Below are positions 1-8,061 of a stretch of 64,000 bases of DNA, one piece after another. Every line of letters begins with the position of its first letter. The stretch's first letter is position 1. The position numbers and the translations under genes were made by a program. The stretch comes from Klebsiella pneumoniae (GTDB lineage Bacteria; Myxococcota_A; UBA796; SXON01). The notes under the pieces were generated by a model. It was given only the letters and a program-made list of their open reading frames with translations. It was not told where the DNA came from and did not search any database. Location: assembly GCA_945862325.1 (NCBI GenBank), contig CAMAXZ010000005.1, positions 1 through 64,000 of the forward strand. Reading direction: 5' to 3'.

Positions 1-1
1 C

Positions 2-679
2 TGCCCCGACCACCGGGAAGCGCGTCGTTGGGAGCGCTTCCTCGCCGACGGGCGCGCCGCGCTCGCGTCGGCGCGGGCGACCCGCCGCGTCGGCGACGGT
101 GCCCGACTCCTGCCCACGTCGGCGCAGGGGTGGGTGTCCGACGAGCGGGTGCAGCGCCGGCTGCTCGCGGACGCCGTGGGGGCGGGCGCGCGGCGCGGCA
201 GCGGCCGGGCGCGGCTGCGCGAGGCCGGGGTCGGTGAGCTCGCGTTCGGCGGCGCCGAAGACGTGATCGAGCTCGAGCTCGCGGCGGACGACCTCCGCGC
301 CGCGACCCGAGACGCGGAGGACGGGGCGTGCGGGCACGACGGCGCGCTCGTCGCCGCGGCGACGCGCCTCTGGGGGCTCGCCGACGCGCACGGGGACGCG
401 GAGGTGCTCCTCGACGCGGCCCACCTCATCGCGTCGCTCGCCGCGACCCACCCTCGGCTGGGCGCGCTCGGCCGCGAGGCTGCCGCGCGGGCCCAGGCGC
501 TCGACGCGTCGGACGCGCCGCGGTGGCGCGCGTGGCGGTGCCTGATCGACCTCGGCGTCGCGCCCGACGCGCACGCGCGGCACGAAGCGAGCGCCCTCCT
601 CGCCGATCCGGGCGCCCCGCTCGAGATGCGGGCGTGGCTGCTCGACGCGATGGGCGGCGAGCCGGCGCCTCTGCGATAG
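2..679 (+). CDS. Hypothetical protein, 5'-truncated by the window edge
   Basis: The frame is open from base 2 to a TAG at 677-679, so the start lies upstream of the window. A GTG at 134 is a possible internal start but nothing favours it. The visible 225 residues are Ala/Arg/Asp-rich and look mostly helical, with a run of short helices in the C-terminal half resembling HEAT/TPR-like solenoid packing. No catalytic motif, signal peptide or membrane segment is visible in this part. The next gene starts 25 bases downstream on the same strand. I do not recognise the family, and the missing N-terminus may hold the informative domain. Confidence 0.6.
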   Translation, partial: CPDHREARRWERFLADGRAALASARATRRVGDGARLLPTSAQGWVSDERVQRRLLADAVGAGARRGSGRARLREAGVGELAFGGAEDVIELELAADDLRAATRDAEDGACGHDGALVAAATRLWGLADAHGDAEVLLDAAHLIASLAATHPRLGALGREAAARAQALDASDAPRWRAWRCLIDLGVAPDAHARHEASALLADPGAPLEMRAWLLDAMGGEPAPLR

Positions 680-704
680 GGCGGGTCGCGCGCGGAGCGG
701 CGGC

Positions 705-1559
705 ATGGATCGACGGGAGGTGCGGCGCACCCTGCGGGGGCTCGAGGTGGCCACGATCGAGTGGGGGCAGCCGCGCCTCGACGCGCCGCCGACGCTCCTC
801 GTGCACGGCTGGCTCGACCACGCGGGGACCTGGGGCCGCGTGGCGCCCGGGCTGCCCGGCCACGTCGTCGCGGTGGATCTCCGAGGGCACGGGCACACGG
901 GCTGGTGCGGCCCGTCGGACAGCTACCACCTGCCCGAGTACGTCGCCGACCTCGACGCCCTCGTGACCGCCCTCGGCGGCCGGGCGGCGGTGGTCGGCCA
1001 CAGCCTGGGCGGTGCCATCGTGACCACCTGGGCGGCCGCGCGGCCGGACCGGGCGACGTACTGCGCCACGGTCGACGGGCTCGGCCTCCCCGACGCGCTC
1101 CCGACCGTGGTCGCCCGCATGACGGAGTTCCTCGACGCGGCGGCCGCCGCGCCGAAGGCGGGGCGGCCGATGGCGGACGTGGCGGCGGCGGCGGCGCGGC
1201 TCCGCGCGACCCACCCCGCGCTCGACGAGGCGTTCGCGCTCGAGCTCGCCGCGCGCGGGACGCGCGCCGTGGACGGGGGCGTCGCGTGGCGCTGGGATCC
1301 GCGGCATCGTTGGCGGTCGCCCACGCCGTACCGTGCCGACGCCCACGCGGCGCTCCTGAGCGCCCTGCGGTGCCCGGTGCGCGTCGTCCGGCCGCGTCGC
1401 TCGCCCTTCGCCGCGATCGACGTCGAAACGCGGATCGCGGCGTGCCCCGCGGCGCGGACGGCCTGGGTCGAGGACGCCGGCCACATGGTGCCCCTCGAGG
1501 CCCCCGAGGCTCTCGTGCGGATCCTCGCCGCGGACCTCGCCGGCGCGCGGGTGGCTTGA
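705..1559 (+). CDS. Alpha/beta-fold hydrolase
   Basis: This is a 284-residue alpha/beta hydrolase with no signal peptide, so probably cytosolic. The oxyanion HGW motif lies at residues 34-36, the nucleophile elbow GHSLGG at 98-103 (Ser100), and a C-terminal GHMVP motif supplies the probable catalytic His260. The acid residue is not obvious; an Asp in the loop about 30 residues before the His is the best candidate. ATG 705 follows a purine-rich stretch and agrees with the family N-terminus. It sits 46 bases before an SDR gene and may belong to the CoA-ester/aromatic island downstream, for example as an esterase or C-C bond hydrolase. The substrate cannot be assigned from sequence. Confidence 0.85.
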   Translation: MDRREVRRTLRGLEVATIEWGQPRLDAPPTLLVHGWLDHAGTWGRVAPGLPGHVVAVDLRGHGHTGWCGPSDSYHLPEYVADLDALVTALGGRAAVVGHSLGGAIVTTWAAARPDRATYCATVDGLGLPDALPTVVARMTEFLDAAAAAPKAGRPMADVAAAAARLRATHPALDEAFALELAARGTRAVDGGVAWRWDPRHRWRSPTPYRADAHAALLSALRCPVRVVRPRRSPFAAIDVETRIAACPAARTAWVEDAGHMVPLEAPEALVRILAADLAGARVA

Positions 1560-1605
1560 CACGGGAGGCCACTTCGCGGATAAGAGCCACTGCTCGGGAG
1601 CCGCA

Positions 1606-2352
1606 ATGGCGATTCGTCGGCATGTCGTCATCACAGGGGGGGGCCGCGGTATCGGCGCGGAGATCGCGCGCCGGTTCGCCGCCCTCGGGGATCGCATCAC
1701 CATCCTCGCGCGCACTCGCGACGAGGTCGAACGTGTCGCCGACGAGATCGGCGGCTACGGCATCCGCTGCGACGTGGGCGAGCCGGCGTCGGTCGAGGCC
1801 GCGTTCATGGCCGCCGGCCCGGTCGACGTGCTCATCAACAACGCGGGCATCGCCCGGTCGTCGCCGGTGCTGAAGACCGACGTGCGCGTCTGGGACGAGC
1901 ATCTCAAGGTCAACCTCACCGGGGCGTTCCTCTGCTCGCTGAAGGTCCTGCCCAGCATGGCGAACCGCAGCAAGGGCCGCATCATCAACGTGGCGAGCGT
2001 GGCGGGCCTCAAGGGGTACCCGTACCTCGCGGCCTACGTCGCCTCGAAGCACGGCCTCATCGGCCTCACCCGCGCGCTCGCGGCCGAGTACGCCGACAAG
2101 GGCGTCACGGTCAACGCGATCTGCCCCGGCTACGTCGACTCGCCGCTGCTCGCCCAGAGCGTGCAGAACATCGTCGAGAAGACGGGGCGGTCCGCGGAAG
2201 AGGTGCGCGCGGAGCTCGAGGCGATGAGCCCGCAGCACCGCTTCATCGAGGCCTCCGAGGTGGCGTCGATGTGCGTGTTCCTCGCCTCCGACGACGCCAA
2301 GGGCGTCAACGGCCAGGCGATCCCGATCTGCGGCGGCGCGCTCAACAGTTGA
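1606..2352 (+). CDS. Short-chain dehydrogenase/reductase (SDR)
   Basis: This is a 248-residue classical SDR that probably oxidises or reduces a hydroxyl/keto group with NAD(P). The cofactor motif T-G-x3-G-I-G is at residues 10-17, NNAG at 78-81, and the catalytic Ser131, Tyr144 and Lys148 are all present. A CPG motif follows, as in FabG-like enzymes. A GGGAGC Shine-Dalgarno (SD) sequence precedes ATG 1606. Its stop is overlapped or closely followed by the Rid gene, so the two are translationally coupled. In this cluster it would suit the 3-hydroxyacyl-CoA or ring-derived alcohol oxidation step, but the substrate is inferred only from the neighbours. Confidence 0.9.
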   Translation: MAIRRHVVITGGGRGIGAEIARRFAALGDRITILARTRDEVERVADEIGGYGIRCDVGEPASVEAAFMAAGPVDVLINNAGIARSSPVLKTDVRVWDEHLKVNLTGAFLCSLKVLPSMANRSKGRIINVASVAGLKGYPYLAAYVASKHGLIGLTRALAAEYADKGVTVNAICPGYVDSPLLAQSVQNIVEKTGRSAEEVRAELEAMSPQHRFIEASEVASMCVFLASDDAKGVNGQAIPICGGALNS

Positions 2353-2360
2353 GCTCGTCG

Positions 2361-2771
2361 GTGCGTGGGGACGGTCCGGTGCAGCCGGAGGGGTGGGTCG
2401 CGCCCCGCGGCTACGCCAACGGCTACGTCGTAGACGGCGTTCTGTTCGTGGCCGGGCAGATCGCCTGGAGCCCGGAGCAGCAGCTCGTCGGTCGCGGGGA
2501 CATGGCCGTGCAGTTCGGGCAGGCGCTCGCCAACGTGCGCGCGGTGCTCGACGCCGCGGGGTGCGCGCCCGAACGCGTGGGGCGCGTCACGGTGTACGTC
2601 ACGGACAAGCACGCCTACCTCGCGGCGACCCGCGCGATCGGGGCGGCGTGGCGGGCCTCCTTCGGGCGGCACTACCCGGCGATGGCGCTCGTGCAAGTGG
2701 CCGACCTGCTCGAAGAGGGCGCGATGGTGGAGATCGAGGCGACGGCCGTCTTGCCGAGGGGGGACCAATGA
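2361..2771 (+). CDS. Rid family (RidA/YjgF-like) protein lacking the conserved Arg
   Basis: This is a 136-residue protein of the YjgF/YER057c/UK114 fold. Three starts are possible: TTG 2349 (overlapping the SDR stop), GTG 2361 (chosen, weak GAG upstream) and GTG 2379. Family signatures are the internal GQIAW segment and the C-terminal VEIEATA strand. Enamine deaminases of the RidA subfamily carry an Arg in a PAR motif that binds the substrate carboxylate. Here the corresponding motif reads P-A-M, so the ordinary imine deaminase activity is doubtful. The stop overlaps the next ATG (ATGA). It may accept a CoA-linked or aromatic intermediate, but that is inference. Confidence 0.85.
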   Translation: MRGDGPVQPEGWVAPRGYANGYVVDGVLFVAGQIAWSPEQQLVGRGDMAVQFGQALANVRAVLDAAGCAPERVGRVTVYVTDKHAYLAATRAIGAAWRASFGRHYPAMALVQVADLLEEGAMVEIEATAVLPRGDQ

Positions 2772-3538
2772 AGATCGAGCAGGACGACGGCGTCACCACG
2801 ATCACCCTCGACCGTCCCGACCGCCTGAACGCGCTGACGTTCGAGGTCTACCGTGACCTCGCGGGGCTCTTCCGCGCGCCTCCGGCCGACACGCGCGCCG
2901 TCATCGTGACCGGCGCCGGGCGTGGGTTCTGCAGCGGCGGCGACGTCGAGGACATCATCGGGCAGCTCTTCGCGCGCGACGCGGCGGGCCTCCTCGCGTT
3001 CACCCGCACCACCGGCGAGCTGGTGCGGGCCATGAAGGCCTGCCGGGCGCCGGTCGTCGCCGCGGTCAACGGCATCGCCGCCGGCGCCGGCGCGATCATC
3101 GCCATGGCGAGCGACCTGCGCGTGGCGTCCACCGCGGCGCGCGTGAGCTTCCTGTTCAACAAGGTGGGGTTGAGCGGGGCCGACATGGGCGCCTGCCACC
3201 TGCTCCCGCGGATCGTGGGGCAGGGGCGCGCCACCGAGCTCCTGCTCCTCGGCGATGTGCTCGGGGCCGACGAGGCCTGGCGGATCGGCTTCTTCAACCG
3301 GGTCGTGGCCCCGGAGGCGCTGCTCGACGAGGCGCGCGCCATCGCCCGCCGCATCGCCGACGGGCCGACCTTCGCCAACGGGATGACGAAGGAGATGTTG
3401 GAGCGCGAGGCGGACGTCAGCCTGTCGGCGGCGATCGAGATGGAAGCGCAGGCTCAGGCGATCTGCATGCTCCACTCGGACTTCCGCGAGGCGCACGACG
3501 CGTGGCGCGAGAAGCGCAAGCCGGCGTTCGCGCGCTGA
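2768..3538 (+). CDS. Crotonase-fold (enoyl-CoA hydratase family) protein with altered active site
   Basis: This 256-residue crotonase-superfamily protein is coupled to the Rid gene by ATGA. The oxyanion-hole region (FCSGGD, residues 54-59) and the NGIAAGAG segment (101-108) are typical. The two glutamates that act in true enoyl-CoA hydratases are absent: the GGGxE position is Ile110 and the PE position reads Asn131-Lys132. A G-A-D-M-G motif follows (Asp139). I recall this motif from crotonase members in aminobenzoyl-/salicylyl-CoA type clusters, without having checked it. The protein is therefore unlikely to be a beta-oxidation hydratase and more likely does another CoA-ester reaction such as ring opening or isomerisation. 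Its neighbours suggest aromatic acid metabolism. Confidence 0.87.
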   Translation: MKIEQDDGVTTITLDRPDRLNALTFEVYRDLAGLFRAPPADTRAVIVTGAGRGFCSGGDVEDIIGQLFARDAAGLLAFTRTTGELVRAMKACRAPVVAAVNGIAAGAGAIIAMASDLRVASTAARVSFLFNKVGLSGADMGACHLLPRIVGQGRATELLLLGDVLGADEAWRIGFFNRVVAPEALLDEARAIARRIADGPTFANGMTKEMLEREADVSLSAAIEMEAQAQAICMLHSDFREAHDAWREKRKPAFAR

Positions 3539-3557
3539 CGGTCGCCGTGCCGGCGGT

Positions 3558-4310
3558 TCAGCGGCCGGGCAGGACGAAGTCGAAGCGCACGCGCTCGCCG
3601 CCGTCGGCCAGGGGCTCGACGGCCATCCGCCGCGCCCGGTCCTGCCACTCTTGCAGCCACGGGTCCCCCTCGAAGTAGAGCTGCGTGGTGAGGCGCTTCT
3701 CGTCGGCGAGCAAGACGTTGAAGTGCAGGTGCGCGGGGAGGAAGCCCCCCATGCCGTCGGTGTACGGCGGCGGGCGGAGGGTCTCGAAGCAGAACGTGCC
3801 GTCGGCCGCCGTGACCAGGAACCCGTAGAACTCGGGGTCGGCGTCGGCGCTGTAGGCGCCGTCGGGGTTGGCGTGCCAGAGGTACACCTTGGCGTCGGCG
3901 ACCGGCGCACACGCGGCGTCGAGCAGGCGTCCGCTCACGATCAGCCGCGTGCCCACCTCACCGTGCAGGTTCAAGCGCGCGCGCTCGGCGACGTCCGTGC
4001 GGAAGTAGGGGCCCTCGCCGTCGGGCGACGTGGGCGCGCACGTGCCCGGGAGGGGGCGCGCGTCGCCGCACTCGAGCGGAGCCTCGCCCGTGTCGCCGGA
4101 GTCGACGCCGGAGTCGACGCCGGAGTCGCCGGAGTCGAGGCCCGAGTCCCCGGAGTCGAGGCCCGAGTCGGCCGTGTCGGTGTCCTCCCCGCCGCCGGTG
4201 TCGCCCGTGTCGGCGGGCGCGGCGCCGCCGCGGGGCTTGCCGACGGGTGCGCACGCCGCGACGGCGGCGCTCGCGAGCTGGAGCAACAGAACGCGACGGG
4301 TGGGCGTCAT
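3558..4310 (-). CDS. Exported intradiol ring-cleavage dioxygenase-like lipoprotein
   Basis: This 250-residue protein has a lipoprotein signal with Cys20 in an AVAAC lipobox and a twin Arg at 5-6. A low-complexity Asp/Ser/Gly linker (about residues 34-76) is followed by an intradiol dioxygenase domain. The four expected Fe(III) ligands are present: Tyr153 (GAY), Tyr183 (PPPY), His194 and His196 (PAHLHF), plus the LTTQLYFEGDPW strand. The Arg that precedes PAHxH in protocatechuate and catechol dioxygenases is replaced by Leu191, so the substrate may differ. An AGGAC ribosome site precedes the ATG. It lies antisense within the aromatic/CoA island. It probably acts on catecholic compounds outside the inner membrane. 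Confidence 0.87.
   Translation of the reverse strand: MTPTRRVLLLQLASAAVAACAPVGKPRGGAAPADTGDTGGGEDTDTADSGLDSGDSGLDSGDSGVDSGVDSGDTGEAPLECGDARPLPGTCAPTSPDGEGPYFRTDVAERARLNLHGEVGTRLIVSGRLLDAACAPVADAKVYLWHANPDGAYSADADPEFYGFLVTAADGTFCFETLRPPPYTDGMGGFLPAHLHFNVLLADEKRLTTQLYFEGDPWLQEWQDRARRMAVEPLADGGERVRFDFVLPGR
4091..4172. repeat. Short-period repeat encoding a Gly-Asp-Ser linker
   Basis: Degenerate 12- to 15-base units built from GAGTC and GACGCC or GAGGCC follow one another here. On the minus strand they encode the Asp-Ser-Gly linker between the lipobox and the dioxygenase domain. The tract is in frame and probably varies in length between strains by slippage. Confidence 0.6.
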
Positions 4311-4392
4311 GGAGCGTCCTTAGCCGCCCTGGGCGCCCCGACGCGGTAGTCCACCTCGCACCCAGAGCACGCAGCGGCTACGACGGGCCGCC

Positions 4393-5484
4393 TTGCCCTC
4401 TCGCCGTCCGCTCTTCGCCCTGGCCACCGCCGTCCTCGCGCTCGCGTCGCTCGAGCTCGTCGCGCGCCTCGTGCCGGTCCCGACGGCGCCCGCCTTCGGC
4501 ATCGCGATGGTGGCGGACTACCACCGCATCTGGCGGCTCGACACTCCCGCCGCGCCGCGCCGCGGCCCCCCGCTGTACAGGGTCGACGCCGACGGGCTCC
4601 GCGTCGGCCGCTGGCAGGGCCCCGAGTCGGCGCCCCTCGTCCTCACCATCGGAGATTCCTCGATCTTCGGCCAGGACGTGGCGGACGGCGACACGATCCA
4701 CGATCGGGTCGGCTCGGAGCTTCAGGCGCGCGGCGTCGACGCGCGGACCGGCACGCTCGCCGTGCCCGGCTACTCGTCCACGCAGGCGATCGCCACGCTC
4801 GACCGGGTCGGCTGGGCGAAGCAGCCGAAGCTCCTCGTGCTCGCCCAGCTCTGGAGCGACGCCAAGCTCGACGTCATGCGGGACGAGGACCTCGTCGCCG
4901 CGTTGCACTCGCCGCTCGGCGAGGCCGAGTGGCTGCTCACCGAGTCGGCCCTGTTCGTTCAGCTCCGCCGGGGAGTGAACGCCGCCCTGCGGCGCTCGGC
5001 GACCCGCCGGGTGTCGTGGCCGGTGTCCGGGCAGCTCGGCGTGCGGCGCGTGCCGCTCGCGCAGTACCGCGACAACCTGCGCGCGATCGTCGACGAGGCG
5101 CGCCGGCGTGACGTCGGGGTCGTGTTCCTCGCGCTCGCCAACGAGGACGTGCTTCGCCGCGGCCACGTCCCGGAGGCGTCGTGGACCCCGTACTTCGAGG
5201 TCTTCTACGCCGCCGCCGCGCACGCCGGCGCTCCCTTGGTGAAGGCGACCGAGGCGTTCGCCGCGGTCGACGTGCGCCGCCCCCTCGGCGACGGCATCCA
5301 CCCGAACCGCGACGGGGCGTGGGCCATCGGCCGCGCCGTCGCCGGCGCGCTGGTCGACGCCGGCTGGCCCGCGCAGCCGTTGATCCCCGAAGAGATCCCG
5401 GCGTTCGACGTTCCGAAGGACGACTTCGACGGGGTGCTTCCGGCGGAGGCGACGACGATCCTCGGGACGATGGCGGACGAGTGA
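4393..5484 (+). CDS. SGNH/GDSL-type hydrolase, membrane-anchored or exported
   Basis: This is a 363-residue protein with a TTG start at 4393. That start is kept because it supplies a full N-terminal hydrophobic segment (residues 6-27) after two Arg; the next ATG at 4507 would remove it. The SGNH nucleophile motif IGDSS places Ser89, an oxyanion Gly lies in the block after it, and the C-terminal DGIHPN motif gives Asp300 and His303. The family hydrolyses or forms acyl esters, for example in polysaccharide O-acetylation or lipid esters. It is divergent from the dioxygenase-like lipoprotein, with an 80-base spacer. Its link to the CoA-ester genes on either side is positional only. Confidence 0.82.
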   Translation: MPSRRPLFALATAVLALASLELVARLVPVPTAPAFGIAMVADYHRIWRLDTPAAPRRGPPLYRVDADGLRVGRWQGPESAPLVLTIGDSSIFGQDVADGDTIHDRVGSELQARGVDARTGTLAVPGYSSTQAIATLDRVGWAKQPKLLVLAQLWSDAKLDVMRDEDLVAALHSPLGEAEWLLTESALFVQLRRGVNAALRRSATRRVSWPVSGQLGVRRVPLAQYRDNLRAIVDEARRRDVGVVFLALANEDVLRRGHVPEASWTPYFEVFYAAAAHAGAPLVKATEAFAAVDVRRPLGDGIHPNRDGAWAIGRAVAGALVDAGWPAQPLIPEEIPAFDVPKDDFDGVLPAEATTILGTMADE

Positions 5485-5488
5485 GCGA

Positions 5489-5494
5489 TACACT
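5489..5494 (+). promoter_or_regulatory. Possible -10 element just upstream of the acyl-CoA dehydrogenase start
   Basis: TACACT fits the TAnnnT pattern and ends six bases before ATG 5501, with no Shine-Dalgarno sequence between. A transcript from it would be leaderless. No good -35 is visible, so this is only a candidate. Confidence 0.25.
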
Positions 5495-5500
5495 GCCGCG

Positions 5501-6580
5501 ATGCGTCTGACCGAGCGCCACCCGTACCTCTTCGAGCCCCATCACGCCGACGTCGAGGCGCGCGCGCAGGACTGGGCGGCCGCGCGGATCGAGGTGAACA
5601 CCGGGCCGACGCCGCCGTCGATCCCCGACCGGGTGCGCGCCCTCGGTGACGCCGGCTTGCTCCGGGTCGGGCTCGCCCGAGAAGATGTACGCGCCGTCGC
5701 CCTGGTGCGCTTTCAGCTCGCCTACCACGACGCCCTCGACGACCTCGCGTTCATCATCCAGGAGCTGGCGGGCTGGCCGATGGCCACGGGCGGCGCGGAG
5801 GCGGAGGTGGTGGAGGCAGCGCGGGACGGGCGCGCCGTCGTGTGCTTCGCGCTCACGGAGCCGGAGGCCGGCTCCGACGTCCGCGGCATCGCGACGCGCG
5901 CCACATGTGTCGGTGATACATGGCGGCTGACGGGGACGAAGTGTTGGGTGAGCAACGCGTGCGACGCGGACCACGCGATCGTGTTCGCGCGCGCGGACGA
6001 GGGGATCGGGGCGTTCCTGGTCGCTCACCCGCCGACCCGACCGCAGCGCGTCGCCGGGCACTCGATCGGACGGCTCGAGCTGGACGACACACCGGCGACA
6101 CGTCTCACCGCGCGTGGGCTCCCCCTGGCGCTCGGGGCGCTCGAGCGCTGCCGACCCACGGTGGGCGCGGCGGCGATGGGCCTCGCCCGCCGCGGGCTGG
6201 ACGAGACCGTGCGTCATGTGTCGACGCGTCGCCAGTTCGGCGCCCCCCTGGCGGCCCTGCCTGTCGTCCGCGACCGCGTGGCGCGCATGGCGCTCGACCT
6301 CGAGCAGGGCCTGCTCGCCACCCTGCACGCCTGCTGGCGGCGGGACACCGCGCCCCGCGAGGTCCGCACGGGGTACGAGAGCGCGGTCGGCAAGTGCGCC
6401 GCGACCGAGGCCGCGCAGCGCGTGCTCGACGCGGCGGTGCAGCTGCACGGGGCGCGGGGCGTGGACGAGGACGGCCTCGTGCAGAAGCTCTGGCGGGACG
6501 CCCGCCCCCTCACGATCTACGAAGGAGCCACCGACGTGCTCCACACCGTCATCGCCACGCGCTGGCTGGGAGACCCATGA
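5501..6580 (+). CDS. Acyl-CoA dehydrogenase
   Basis: This is a 359-residue flavoprotein of the acyl-CoA dehydrogenase family, which oxidises an acyl-CoA to the enoyl-CoA with FAD. The signature FALTEPEAGSD is at 116-126. The C-terminal IYEGATDVLH places the catalytic base at Glu341, as in the short-chain and glutaryl-CoA dehydrogenase group. It is slightly short for the family (usually 375-400), the saving being in the N-terminal helical domain. ATG 5501 has no clear ribosome site but has TACACT six bases upstream. The stop overlaps the CoA ligase start by ATGA. With the ligase it would form an activation/dehydrogenation pair; the chain or ring specificity is unknown. Confidence 0.92.
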   Translation: MRLTERHPYLFEPHHADVEARAQDWAAARIEVNTGPTPPSIPDRVRALGDAGLLRVGLAREDVRAVALVRFQLAYHDALDDLAFIIQELAGWPMATGGAEAEVVEAARDGRAVVCFALTEPEAGSDVRGIATRATCVGDTWRLTGTKCWVSNACDADHAIVFARADEGIGAFLVAHPPTRPQRVAGHSIGRLELDDTPATRLTARGLPLALGALERCRPTVGAAAMGLARRGLDETVRHVSTRRQFGAPLAALPVVRDRVARMALDLEQGLLATLHACWRRDTAPREVRTGYESAVGKCAATEAAQRVLDAAVQLHGARGVDEDGLVQKLWRDARPLTIYEGATDVLHTVIATRWLGDP

Positions 6581-8061
6581 CGAACCTCGCCGAGGCCCTG
6601 CTGGACCCCAACCTCGCGGCGCGCGCCGACAAGGTCGCCTTGCGCTGGCGCGAAGAAGCGTGGACATACGCGGAGTGTGCGCGATGGAGCCATCGGTGGG
6701 GCAACCGCCTCCGCGCCCTGGGGGTGCGTGAAGAGGACCGTGTGCTCGTGGCGTTGCCCGACATCCCCGCCTTCGCGTTCGCCTGGTTCGGCGCGGCGCG
6801 CGTGGGCGCCACGATCGCGATGGCCAACCCGCTGATCCCCGCGGAAGACGTGGCGTACTACCTTCGGTACACACGCGCGCGGGCGCTCGTGTGCGACGCG
6901 GCCTTCGCCGAGGCGCACGCGGCGATCATCGGCGACCTCCCGACGATCCGCGCCGACGCCGACCTGGCGTTGGTCGAGGCGGCCGGCGACACCTGCGCGT
7001 CCGGCGACACCACCCTCGACGACCCCGCGGTCTGGCTGTTCAGCTCCGGCAGCTCGGGCAAGCCGAAGGGGTGCGTGCACTCCGCGGGCGACTTCCTCTA
7101 CAACATCGAGCACTATGCCAAGGGCGTGCTCGGCATCCGTGAGGACGACGTCACGGTGTCCGTGGCGCGCCTCTTCTTCGGCTACGCGACGGGCACCAAC
7201 CTGCTCTTTCCGTGGGCCGTGGGCGGAACGACGTGCTTGTTCGACGAGCGCCCCACGCCGGAGTCCGTGCTCGACGCGATCGAGCGGTTCCGTCCGACCA
7301 TCCTCACGAACGTGCCGACGATGATCCACCGCATGTTGGAGCACCCCCGGTGCGCGGGGGCCGACCTGGGCTCGCTCCGCATGGTGCTCAGCGCAGGCGA
7401 GGCCCTGCCCGCCGAGCTCTACACGCGCTGGGTCACGCGCACCCGCGTAGAGATCCTCGACGGCATCGGCTCCGCGGAGCTGTTCCACATCTACCTGAGC
7501 AATCGCCCCGGCGACGTGAAGGTGGGCACCCTCGGGCGGCCCGTGCCCGGGTACACGATGCGCATCGTCGACGCCGACGAGCGTGAGGTCGCGCCCGGCG
7601 AGATCGGCACCCTCCAGGTGAGGGGCCCGTCGAACGCCGTCTGGTACCACGGGGATCGCGCGAAGAGCCGTCACACCTTCCGCGGCGAGTGGACGCACAC
7701 CGGCGACCAATTCCGCGTCGACGAAGACGGCTTCTACGTGTACTGCGGGCGGGCCGACGACCTCCTGAAGGTGGGTGGGGTGTACGTGTCGCCCACGGAG
7801 GTCGAGAACTGCCTCCTGACGCACCCGTCGGTGCGCGAGGTCGCCGTCATCGGCTTCGAACGCGGCGGCCTGATGCTGACGGCCGCGTTCGTCGTCGCCA
7901 CGGCGGTGGAGGACGGGTTGGAGCGCGCGCTCCAGGAGCACGTGAAGACGCGCCTCGCGCCCCACAAGTACCCACGGGAGGTCCGGTTCGTCGCCGACCT
8001 GCCGCGCAACGACCGCGGCAAGGTCGCACGCGCGGCGCTCCGCGCGACGATCGAGGGATGA
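6577..8061 (+). CDS. Benzoate-CoA ligase family protein (AMP-forming)
   Basis: This is a 494-residue ANL-superfamily acid:CoA ligase. The A3 P-loop SSGSSGKPKG lies at about 156-165. A DGIGSAELFHIYLSN block typical of benzoate-CoA ligase-type enzymes forms the acyl-adenylate pocket. The hinge motif is G-R-A-D-D, and the catalytic Lys of the A10 motif is Lys482 (NDRGK). It should convert an aromatic or related carboxylate to its CoA thioester via the adenylate. It overlaps the acyl-CoA dehydrogenase upstream and the creatininase-like gene downstream, both by ATGA, so the three are co-translated. Benzoate, 2-aminobenzoate and hydroxybenzoates are all possible substrates. Confidence 0.92.
   Translation: MTNLAEALLDPNLAARADKVALRWREEAWTYAECARWSHRWGNRLRALGVREEDRVLVALPDIPAFAFAWFGAARVGATIAMANPLIPAEDVAYYLRYTRARALVCDAAFAEAHAAIIGDLPTIRADADLALVEAAGDTCASGDTTLDDPAVWLFSSGSSGKPKGCVHSAGDFLYNIEHYAKGVLGIREDDVTVSVARLFFGYATGTNLLFPWAVGGTTCLFDERPTPESVLDAIERFRPTILTNVPTMIHRMLEHPRCAGADLGSLRMVLSAGEALPAELYTRWVTRTRVEILDGIGSAELFHIYLSNRPGDVKVGTLGRPVPGYTMRIVDADEREVAPGEIGTLQVRGPSNAVWYHGDRAKSRHTFRGEWTHTGDQFRVDEDGFYVYCGRADDLLKVGGVYVSPTEVENCLLTHPSVREVAVIGFERGGLMLTAAFVVATAVEDGLERALQEHVKTRLAPHKYPREVRFVADLPRNDRGKVARAALRATIEG

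Noticed and set aside
4937..6874. A long minus-strand open frame
   Set aside because: It is antisense to the SGNH hydrolase, acyl-CoA dehydrogenase and CoA ligase and has no recognisable domain or ribosome site.
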